The position numbers were made by a program, and so were the translations under genes. DNA of 32,881 bases from an uncultured Parvimonas sp. (lineage in GTDB: Bacteria; Bacillota; Clostridia; Tissierellales; Peptoniphilaceae): contig CABRGI010000001.1 of the NCBI GenBank assembly GCA_902470455.1, forward strand, positions 1 through 32,881, read 5' to 3'. How positions within the stretch are numbered: the stretch's first letter is position 1; each line of letters opens with the position of its first letter. Positions 25,899-32,881 of the stretch are shown piece by piece. The notes under the pieces were generated by a model, which ran no database searches, was not told the DNA's origin, and saw nothing but the letters and a program-made list of their open reading frames with translations.

Positions 25899-26720
25899 AT
25901 GAATAATATTAAAGATAGGTTAAAGGGTTCTCTTTATGGTTTTGCGATTGGAGATGCAATGGGAGCAACTACTGAATTTATGAATGAGGCTGAAATAAAA
26001 AGGGATTATGGGAAGCTAACTGATATAGTTGGTGGTGGTTGGCTCGACTTAAAAGCTGGAGAAGTTACAGATGATACACAGATGTCGATTTGTGTTATGG
26101 AAGTTCTTATGAAAAATGATTTTAAGAATTTTAAGAAAGATGTAGCTGATAGTTTTGTGGCTTGGTACGATACAAAACCTAAAGACATCGGAAATCAATG
26201 TAGAAAAGCAATAGCTTTTTATAAGGAGTCCGGAAATTATATTGCAGAGGATAATACTGCTTTGGGAAATGGAAGTCTTATGAGAGCTATGCCTTGTGCT
26301 TTGTTAAATTTAGAGAAATCTGTAGAACTTAATTTTATTCAGGGAGATATTACTCATAATAATGATATTTGTAGAAATATTTTAAAGGAATATACAGAAA
26401 TTATAAAAGCTAATATTTTTGAAAAGAGAATAAATCATAAAAAGAGAGTTCTTTTAGAGCCTAGTGGATATATCGTAAATACTTTCAATAATGCTATTTA
26501 TTGGAGTGAAAAGAAAACTTTTGAAGATTGTATCATCGGTGCTGTAAATCACGGTGGAGATGCAGATACAATTGCAGGGATAGCAGGAAGTATTGCAGGT
26601 GCAAAATTCGGCTATGAAAGTATTCCTAAAAGATGGATTGAAAAATTGGATAAAGAAGTAGTGAAGAAATTGGAAGAATTTTTAGAATTTATTTCTAAAA
26701 CTTATGGAGGGAGTATTTAG
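25899..26720 (+). CDS. ADP-ribosylglycohydrolase family protein
   Basis: A DraG/ARH-type hydrolase of 273 residues that removes ADP-ribose from protein or nucleic acid. SLYGFAIGDAMGATTEF opens the fold. The di-metal site is TDDTQ at 57-61 together with HGGDADT at 218-224 (D221, D223), and GNGSLMRAMP lies near 124-133. It follows hsdS by 17 bases with a GTGAGG site, and its stop directly abuts the hsdR ATG, so it is embedded in the restriction operon. Such genes are known beside some type I systems, but the role there is unclear. Reversing an ADP-ribose mark on Hsd subunits or phage DNA is inference. Confidence 0.92.
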   Translation: MNNIKDRLKGSLYGFAIGDAMGATTEFMNEAEIKRDYGKLTDIVGGGWLDLKAGEVTDDTQMSICVMEVLMKNDFKNFKKDVADSFVAWYDTKPKDIGNQCRKAIAFYKESGNYIAEDNTALGNGSLMRAMPCALLNLEKSVELNFIQGDITHNNDICRNILKEYTEIIKANIFEKRINHKKRVLLEPSGYIVNTFNNAIYWSEKKTFEDCIIGAVNHGGDADTIAGIAGSIAGAKFGYESIPKRWIEKLDKEVVKKLEEFLEFISKTYGGSI

Positions 26721-29700
26721 ATGTCAGAGGAAATGAGTAAATACAGTGTGTCAACTATTGCTGAGATGACAGGAGGAATTATCTTAGCACATTATGACAA
26801 AAATAATAGGGTTGGGGGAGGATCATATCAAAGTGAAGCTGAGCTTGAAAGAGAGTTGATAGCTAATTTAGTTTCTCAAGGTTATGAAAGAGTAAAATTT
26901 ACAACAAGTGAAGAACTGTATGGTAATTTAAAAGTTCAAATCGAAAGATTAAATAATGTATCTTTTTCAAAATCTGAGTGGGAAAGATTTTTAACTGAGT
27001 ATTTGGATGCCCCAAAAGATGGAATGATTGAAAAGACAAGAAAAATACAAGAAGACTATATTTACGATTTTATTTTTGATGATGGACATTTAAAAAATAT
27101 AAAAATTATTGACAAGAAAAATATTCACAATAACTTTTTACAAGTTGTAAATCAAGTTACTGCTGGAGAAAAAAATCAAAATCGTTATGATGTAACTATT
27201 TTAGTAAATGGCTTACCTTTAGTTCATATCGAATTAAAAAAACGTGGAGTAAATTTACATGAGGCATTTAATCAAATTCACAGATATAGTAAAGAGAGCT
27301 TTAATTTAGAACATTCTCTTTATAAATTTGTGCAAATTTTTGTAATCTCCAACGGAACTTATACGAGATATTTTGCAAATACAACTGCTAGAAATAAAAA
27401 TAATTATGAATTTACTTGTGAATGGGCAGATGCTAAAAACAAGGTTATTCGCGATTTAGTAGATTTTACTAAAACATTTTTTGAAAAAAGAGTTCTTCTT
27501 GAGGTGCTTACAAAATATTGTGTTTTTGATGCAAGTAACACTTTACTCATTATGAGACCTTATCAGATAGCAGCTACCGAAAGAATTTTATGGAAAATAA
27601 AGTCAAGCTATGAGGGTAAAAAAGCAGGAACTGCTGAAGCTGGTGGTTTTATTTGGCATACAACAGGTTCCGGCAAAACTCTAACTTCTTTTAAGACTGC
27701 AAGACTTGCAACTAATCTTGATTTTATTGATAAAGTGTTTTTTGTAGTTGATAGAAAAGATTTGGACTATCAAACTATGAAAGAATATAAAAGATTTCAA
27801 GAAGATAGTGTAAATGGAAGCAAGGACACTAAGGAACTTAAAAAATCTATTGAAAAGGATGACAATAGAATTGTTGTTACTACAATCCAAAAGTTAAATG
27901 AATTTGTAAAGAAAAATCCTAATCATCCAATTTATGATAAACAATGTGTCCTTATCTTTGATGAATGTCATCGTTCACAGTTTGGAGATGCACAAAAAAA
28001 TATCAGAAAATCATTTAAAAAATATTATCAATTTGGATTTACTGGAACACCTATTTTTCCTGAAAATTCTCTTAAAGGAGATACGACTTCAGGAACATTC
28101 GGAGCACAACTTCATTGTTATGTAATTACAGATGCGATTAGAGATGGAAAAGTTTTAAAATTTAAGGTTGACTATAATAATATTACTCCTAAATTCAAGG
28201 AAATTGAAATGGAAACGGATGAGGAAAAGCTAAAGAAATTAGAGAAAAAAATGTTAATGCATCCTGAACGTATAACTGAGATTACAAAGTATGTTTTAAA
28301 AGTTTTTGATACTAAGACACATAGAAATGAGTTTTATGATTTAAAACATAGAAGATTAAATGGATTCAATGCGATGTTTGCTGTTCAGAGTGTAGAGGCT
28401 GCAAAATTGTATTATGAAGAATTTCAAAAACAACAAGAGTCTTTGCCAGAAGAAAAGAGATTAAAAGTTGCTACAATCTATAGTTTTTCTGCCAATGAAG
28501 AACCATCTGCAATTGGAGAAATAGAGGACGAAAATTTTGAACCATCGGCTATGGATTCTACTGCTAAAGAGTTCTTGAATAGGGCAATAAATGACTATAA
28601 TAAACTTTTTAAAACCAACTTTTCAACTGAAGGAAAGGAATTTCAAAATTATTATTCTGATTTATCTAACAGAGTAAAGAATAAAGAAGTTGATTTGCTT
28701 ATTGTAGTTGGAATGTTTTTAACAGGTTTTGATGCTCCTACATTAAATACTTTATTTGTAGATAAAAATTTAAGATATCATGGACTTATTCAAGCATTTT
28801 CAAGAACTAATCGTATCTTAAATAAAGTAAAAACATTTGGAAATATTGTATGTTTTAGAAATTTGGAAAGGGCTACAGAAGATGCGATTAAAACTTTTGG
28901 AGATGAAAATAGTGTCAATGTAATTTTAGAAAAGAGTTATGATGAATACATCAACGGCTTTACAGATGAAGAAACAGGAAAGAAATTTAAAGGTTATAAG
29001 GATATATGTGAAGAAATAATTGCTAAATTTCCTGACCCAACTGAAATTGTACTTGAAGCTGATAAAAAAGAATTTGTACAGCTTTTTGGAGAGTTGTTAA
29101 AGGCTGAGAATATTCTTAGAAACTTTGACGAATTTGAAAGTTTTGAAAAAATTATTTCTGAAAGACTAATGCAAGATATGAAAAGTGTATATGTCGATAT
29201 CAGAGAAAGCATTTTGAATGAAAGAAGAAGTAAAGAAGCTGAAGGGGAACAAATAGACTTTTCAGATGTTGAATTTCAAATTGATTTGCTAAAGACTGAT
29301 GAAATTAATTTAGACTATATTTTAGCTTTGATTCTTGAAAAGGCAAGAGAAAATGACGATATGGAAAGTTTAAAAGCAGAAGTTCGTAGAGTAATCAGAT
29401 CAAGTCTTGGAACAAGAGCAAAAGAAGATTTAGTTATGGAGTTCATTAGCAAAACAAGATTATCAGAGTTGAAAAATACTGACGATATTATTGAAACTTT
29501 TTATGACTTTGCAAAAAAAGAAAAAGTAGTTAAAATTAATCAACTAATTGCTGAAGAAAATCTAAATGAAAAAGCCAACAGATTTATAGAAAAATCCATA
29601 TCTAAAGGTTATGTGGAATATGCAGGAGATGAATTAGACGGCATAATCCCACCACTATCCAGAAGAGGTGGAGTAAGAGAAAAGAAAAAAGAAATAGTCT

Positions 29701-29744
29701 TAGAAAAAATAAGAAAAATAGTTGATGTTTTTGTTGGTATTTAG
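26721..29744 (+). CDS. hsdR: type I restriction endonuclease subunit R
   Basis: The translocase-nuclease subunit, 1007 residues, normal for HsdR. The PD-(D/E)xK nuclease is N-terminal: D157 in RYDVTILVNG and E171-LK173 in HIELKKRG. The helicase has Walker A TTGSGKT at 314-320, DECH at 414-417, FGFTGTP, and a QAFSRTNR motif VI. The C-terminus is helical and binds HsdM. The ATG abuts the stop of the glycohydrolase with GGAGGGA upstream. All catalytic motifs are present, so the enzyme appears active. The last 57 bases have a relic copy at 19,234. Confidence 0.96.
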   Translation: MSEEMSKYSVSTIAEMTGGIILAHYDKNNRVGGGSYQSEAELERELIANLVSQGYERVKFTTSEELYGNLKVQIERLNNVSFSKSEWERFLTEYLDAPKDGMIEKTRKIQEDYIYDFIFDDGHLKNIKIIDKKNIHNNFLQVVNQVTAGEKNQNRYDVTILVNGLPLVHIELKKRGVNLHEAFNQIHRYSKESFNLEHSLYKFVQIFVISNGTYTRYFANTTARNKNNYEFTCEWADAKNKVIRDLVDFTKTFFEKRVLLEVLTKYCVFDASNTLLIMRPYQIAATERILWKIKSSYEGKKAGTAEAGGFIWHTTGSGKTLTSFKTARLATNLDFIDKVFFVVDRKDLDYQTMKEYKRFQEDSVNGSKDTKELKKSIEKDDNRIVVTTIQKLNEFVKKNPNHPIYDKQCVLIFDECHRSQFGDAQKNIRKSFKKYYQFGFTGTPIFPENSLKGDTTSGTFGAQLHCYVITDAIRDGKVLKFKVDYNNITPKFKEIEMETDEEKLKKLEKKMLMHPERITEITKYVLKVFDTKTHRNEFYDLKHRRLNGFNAMFAVQSVEAAKLYYEEFQKQQESLPEEKRLKVATIYSFSANEEPSAIGEIEDENFEPSAMDSTAKEFLNRAINDYNKLFKTNFSTEGKEFQNYYSDLSNRVKNKEVDLLIVVGMFLTGFDAPTLNTLFVDKNLRYHGLIQAFSRTNRILNKVKTFGNIVCFRNLERATEDAIKTFGDENSVNVILEKSYDEYINGFTDEETGKKFKGYKDICEEIIAKFPDPTEIVLEADKKEFVQLFGELLKAENILRNFDEFESFEKIISERLMQDMKSVYVDIRESILNERRSKEAEGEQIDFSDVEFQIDLLKTDEINLDYILALILEKARENDDMESLKAEVRRVIRSSLGTRAKEDLVMEFISKTRLSELKNTDDIIETFYDFAKKEKVVKINQLIAEENLNEKANRFIEKSISKGYVEYAGDELDGIIPPLSRRGGVREKKKEIVLEKIRKIVDVFVGI

Positions 29745-29752
29745 AATAGTTA

Positions 29753-29777
29753 AGACGGTAGAGATACCGTCTTTTTG
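29753..29777 (+). terminator. hsdR operon terminator
   Basis: GACGGTA-GAGA-TACCGTC hairpin followed by TTTTTG. It separates the restriction operon from the RT cassette and is repeated, with one base changed, at 32,803. Confidence 0.9.
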
Positions 29778-29801
29778 AACAAACTAGAATTGAGGTTTAA
29801 T

Positions 29802-31349
29802 ATGAAAAGTTATTTTAAATGTATGGAAGAAATAAATGATGAAGAACTTTATAACGGATTATTAGCATATGGATTATTTTCTGAAAAACTTCCACCTGTA
29901 TTCTCTTCTGAAAATTTCAAAAAACATTGTGATACTTTTGAAGATGACATTAATAATTCAAAAAAATTTTTGAATGGAGATTATGGGTACATGGTTTTTG
30001 ATGTTATTAGAAATACGAACGTTCCAAGAACTTTAGGAATTCCAAATCCCATAGGATATTACAAATTATGTAAAATTTTGGGGGAAAATTGGAAAATTAT
30101 TAAAGAGCATTTTAAAAAATATACTAATAATGGGAAATATAAGACAAGTAGGATTCATATAAGGAAAATACAAGGAAATAAATCTTTATTTGAAATGAAT
30201 TATAACAATTGGAAAATAGATGGGACTCCAGAATTGGATTTATTATCAGGAGCAAAATATATAGTTCATGCTGATATTTCGAATTGTTTTCCAAGTCTAT
30301 ACACACACTCTTTGCCTTGGGCTTTAGTAGGAAAGCAAATTGCTAAAAAAAATAGAAACAATGGTTGGTATAATGAAATTGATAAAGCCTGCCGTGGAAT
30401 TAAAAATGGTGAAACTCATGGAATTCTAATAGGACCCCATTCATCAAATATTTTATCAGAGATTGTTCTTGTTGTAATAGATGATAAGTTGAGGCGAAGA
30501 TGGAATTATTATCGTAATATTGATGATTATACTTGTTATGTAAAAACTCAAGAAGATGCTAAATCATTTGTAAAAGATTTATCTGAAGAACTACAAAAAT
30601 ATGGTTTATCACTTAATCACAAAAAAACATTTTTTGAAGAACTACCAATTTCTTTAGAAGAAGAATGGATTAGTAGATTATCTACATTTCCAATTACATC
30701 ACCTTATGGTAGTACTAGTTATAAGGAGGTGAGTAATTTCTTAGATTTATCAATTAAGTTGATGAAAGAAAATAATATGAACTCTGCAATTTTGAATTAT
30801 GCTATAAAAACATTATCTGGACAGAAAAAACTTACGGAAAGCGCTAAAAAATGTTGTAAAAAACGAATTATGCACCTTGCTGTAATATATCCATATTTAA
30901 TTCCTTTAATAGAAAAATATGTATTTATTCCATATAAAGTTTCGATAGAAGAAATGAAAGAATTTGCAGAAGAAGTATATTATGATGGGTTGAAAAATGG
31001 AAATTATGAACAGATTTGTTACTCTTTATATTATTCTATTAAATATTCATTTAAACTAGATAGTTTAAAATCTAATAGAATTTTTGAGTGTGATAATTGT
31101 ATATATAAATTATTAATTTGGATGTATTACAAAAAACAAGATAATAAGGAAATAATTGATAAAATTGAAGAACACTCATTGGAGCTAGTAGAAAATTCAG
31201 AATTCGAACAAAATTGGTTATTTATATATGAAGTGTTATCGCTTACTGACTTAAAAAGATATAGTAATAATAAAAAAATAAAATCTATAGAAAGATGGAT
31301 TTTAATGAAAGAAAAAGGGATATCTTTCATAAGAAAAGAATTTAGCTAA
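29802..31349 (+). CDS. reverse transcriptase of the defence (UG/Abi/DRT) type
   Basis: An RT-like protein of 515 residues. Motif A is ADISNCFPS with D158, motif B HGILIGPHSSN at 206-216, motif C NIDDYT with D241-D242, and LSLNHKKT is motif D. All three catalytic aspartates are present; the motif C form IDDY differs from the YADD of group II introns and retrons. No maturase, HNH or protease domain is seen. About 250 mostly helical residues follow the palm, as in Abi/UG proteins with HEAT-like tails. Start: TTG at 29775 lies in the terminator, whereas TGAGG at 29791-29795 fixes the ATG at 29802. A DUF3800-like gene follows. I cannot place it in a numbered UG or DRT group from memory. Confidence 0.85.
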   Translation: MKSYFKCMEEINDEELYNGLLAYGLFSEKLPPVFSSENFKKHCDTFEDDINNSKKFLNGDYGYMVFDVIRNTNVPRTLGIPNPIGYYKLCKILGENWKIIKEHFKKYTNNGKYKTSRIHIRKIQGNKSLFEMNYNNWKIDGTPELDLLSGAKYIVHADISNCFPSLYTHSLPWALVGKQIAKKNRNNGWYNEIDKACRGIKNGETHGILIGPHSSNILSEIVLVVIDDKLRRRWNYYRNIDDYTCYVKTQEDAKSFVKDLSEELQKYGLSLNHKKTFFEELPISLEEEWISRLSTFPITSPYGSTSYKEVSNFLDLSIKLMKENNMNSAILNYAIKTLSGQKKLTESAKKCCKKRIMHLAVIYPYLIPLIEKYVFIPYKVSIEEMKEFAEEVYYDGLKNGNYEQICYSLYYSIKYSFKLDSLKSNRIFECDNCIYKLLIWMYYKKQDNKEIIDKIEEHSLELVENSEFEQNWLFIYEVLSLTDLKRYSNNKKIKSIERWILMKEKGISFIRKEFS

Positions 31350-31415
31350 ATATATAGTTAGTAGCCATACTGTTCATTTTGTTTAAAAGATTTTAATTAC
31401 TAAGGAGATTCTAAA

Positions 31416-32741
31416 ATGAAGTTTTTATTTATGGATGAAAAAGGACCTCAAAATTCATTTAAAATTACGAATCCTTTTAATAAAAGAGAAAAATTAAGCT
31501 ATGGAACTGATATAATGCATTCTTACGTAGCGAATGTTATCCAAATTAATGAAGAAGATTATATGAGTATTGAAAATGAATATACGAAAATTGTTGAAGA
31601 ATATTTAAATTCTAGAACTCAACTTAGAGATTCTCTACAAAATAAAGGACGAGAATTAAAAGGAGCAGATTTATTAAAGAATAATTTTGACTTTGGAATA
31701 GCGTCTATGAATGACAGAGAATTAGACTTTTATATAGATCTTTTGGATTTACTCTTAAAATATGATGTGGATAATTTACTTTTTATGATAAGTAAAATGT
31801 CAATTATAACATCTTCTAGACTACAGAATTATTTTTACAATCTAGATTTAAATAGTATTTCACCATTTATTTTTAAATATATTATAACTAAATTTGCTGA
31901 CATTGAAGCATCCGAAGAAGTCATAAAAGCTTTTTTAGATAAGAAAGTAAGTACTTACTACTTGCTTAAATTGATTAGACAAGATATGAAAAATATCGTT
32001 TATAATAATAAAAATAATTTAAGAATGAACAAACAAGTCGACAGTTATAGACAAATTATCAAATGTATAGATTATACTTTGAAAGATAGTACAAAATTAG
32101 ATGAGCCTAATTTACCATTATCTTTTGATTGGGAAAAAGTTAAATGGGCTTTAGATTTATGGATAACTGAACGATATTCAAAAAGTATTGAAGATGATAT
32201 TATCTTATTTCTAGATGAAGGTATACCTAAAAATATTTTTGAGGATTTGAATTTTTATAAAATAAATGCTAATTGTAATTCTAAATCACTTATTGGATTA
32301 CAAATAACAGATATGATTGTTGTTATTGTTGGGAAACTGATATCACAACTTAAAGTTAATACAAGGTATGATTTTAAAAATCCTGAAAAAAGAGTTTTAT
32401 TGGATAAAAAATACTTTGAAATGAATGAGAAACAATTTAATCTCGTTAAGAAATTATATGATTATATTTTAAATAGGGAAGGAAAATACCACTTTATAAA
32501 TGATGTTTATTTTGATGAATCGGTATTATTACAAACATATTTAGAATATATAGTATCTTATGAAACATATGATAATTATATTAAATTTGAGAAAATAAAT
32601 CATCCTGAGATTCATACGAAAGGATATATTGATATGTCAGAGAATAAGTTTTTAGAAATCATGCATTATGAGAGTTCAATAAAAAATATGTTTGGAACGA
32701 TTAAGGAAGCAATAGAATCAGGGCTTTTAAGACCTTTATAA
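31416..32741 (+). CDS. DUF3800-like protein (RNase H-like fold)
   Basis: A 441-residue protein opening with FLFMDEKG (D7, E8), the usual first strand of DUF3800. The C-terminal half has ILFLDEG (D267, E268) and SKSLIGLQITD with D299, matching the family's S..LQ.AD motif. The first, second and fourth of these acids could form a metal site of the RNase H kind; nuclease action is inferred. A helical region of about 200 residues, rich in asparagine and lysine, separates the two parts, making it longer than the usual 200-300 residue DUF3800. AAGGAG precedes the ATG. The 66-base gap after the RT gene holds no terminator, so both genes share a transcript. Confidence 0.72.
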   Translation: MKFLFMDEKGPQNSFKITNPFNKREKLSYGTDIMHSYVANVIQINEEDYMSIENEYTKIVEEYLNSRTQLRDSLQNKGRELKGADLLKNNFDFGIASMNDRELDFYIDLLDLLLKYDVDNLLFMISKMSIITSSRLQNYFYNLDLNSISPFIFKYIITKFADIEASEEVIKAFLDKKVSTYYLLKLIRQDMKNIVYNNKNNLRMNKQVDSYRQIIKCIDYTLKDSTKLDEPNLPLSFDWEKVKWALDLWITERYSKSIEDDIILFLDEGIPKNIFEDLNFYKINANCNSKSLIGLQITDMIVVIVGKLISQLKVNTRYDFKNPEKRVLLDKKYFEMNEKQFNLVKKLYDYILNREGKYHFINDVYFDESVLLQTYLEYIVSYETYDNYIKFEKINHPEIHTKGYIDMSENKFLEIMHYESSIKNMFGTIKEAIESGLLRPL

Positions 32742-32802
32742 AAGCAAATTAAAATTTTGAAATTATAAATATATTAATAAAATTGAATAACTCTTATAAA
32801 TT

Positions 32803-32827
32803 AGACGGTAGAGATGCCGTCTTTTTG
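32803..32827 (+). terminator. terminator of the RT cassette
   Basis: Same 25-base sequence as 29753-29777 with one substitution (A to G, giving a G-T pair in the stem). Confidence 0.9.
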
Positions 32828-32849
32828 TTTCTATGAATTATGATTTTTT

Positions 32850-32881
32850 ATGTATCTACGATACATTTAGTTTTACTTGTA
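32850..32881. repeat. dispersed palindrome, cut by the window end
   Basis: ATGTATC-TAC-GATACAT followed by AGTTTTACTTGT, the inverted form of 10634-10678. The element continues beyond the window. Confidence 0.75.

Noticed and set aside
29802..31349. Retron or group II intron
   Set aside because: No msr/msd-like inverted repeats nearby, no maturase or HNH domain, no intron ends, and motif C is IDDY rather than YADD.
31350..31415. Template ncRNA for the RT in the RT-DUF3800 gap
   Set aside because: Only 66 AT-rich bases with a ribosome site and no stable hairpin. The flanking gaps hold terminators only.
1..32881. CRISPR array, rRNA or tRNA genes
   Set aside because: No regularly spaced identical repeats beyond those listed, and no segment with tRNA or rRNA landmarks was seen.

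Overview
The window is chromosomal DNA of a very AT-rich, low-GC Gram-positive anaerobe. The gene set (oligoendopeptidase F, AzlCD, dnaX with ybaB-recR, a lipoprotein serpin, a YczE-like protein, an M20 amidohydrolase, malic enzyme, RadA) and the strong AGGAGG ribosome sites suggest a Peptoniphilaceae-type Firmicute such as Parvimonas. That placement is inferred from gene content and codon use only.

Positions 1-19,214 are mostly housekeeping. A secreted protein of unknown function and pepF run rightward. A leftward group, dnaX, a serpin with its own promoter and terminator, then ybaB-recR-azlC-azlD, occupies 2.75-7.85 kb. A YczE-like membrane protein and an M20 peptidase follow. Positions 10,080-10,690 are a gene-free block of nested palindromes and two tandem MITE-like units. 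Next come malic enzyme (leftward), radA (rightward), two small leftward genes, and an ABC exporter whose large permease is split by a frameshift, ending with a GNAT acetyltransferase.

Positions 19,234-32,827 form a defence island, entirely rightward. It opens with a 57-bp relic of the 3' end of an hsdR gene. Then come an AAA ATPase plus HNH nuclease pair (Septu-like), a small HEPN-like protein, and a type I restriction-modification operon: hsdM, hsdS, a third target-recognition half in another frame, an ADP-ribosylglycohydrolase and hsdR. After a terminator there is a two-gene cassette, a reverse transcriptase of the defence (UG/Abi/DRT) kind and a DUF3800-like protein, closed by a near-identical copy of the same terminator. 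The window ends inside another copy of the dispersed palindrome seen at 10.6 kb.

The main signals are as follows. The hsdS gene carries two length-variable tracts: an (AG)8 run that controls whether a third recognition domain is fused on, and three ELQS-coding 12-bp repeats in the central spacer, like the TAEL repeats of EcoR124-type enzymes. The RT/DUF3800 cassette, bracketed by duplicated terminators, is the best candidate for a little-described system. The hsdR relic shows that the island has been rebuilt by recombination.
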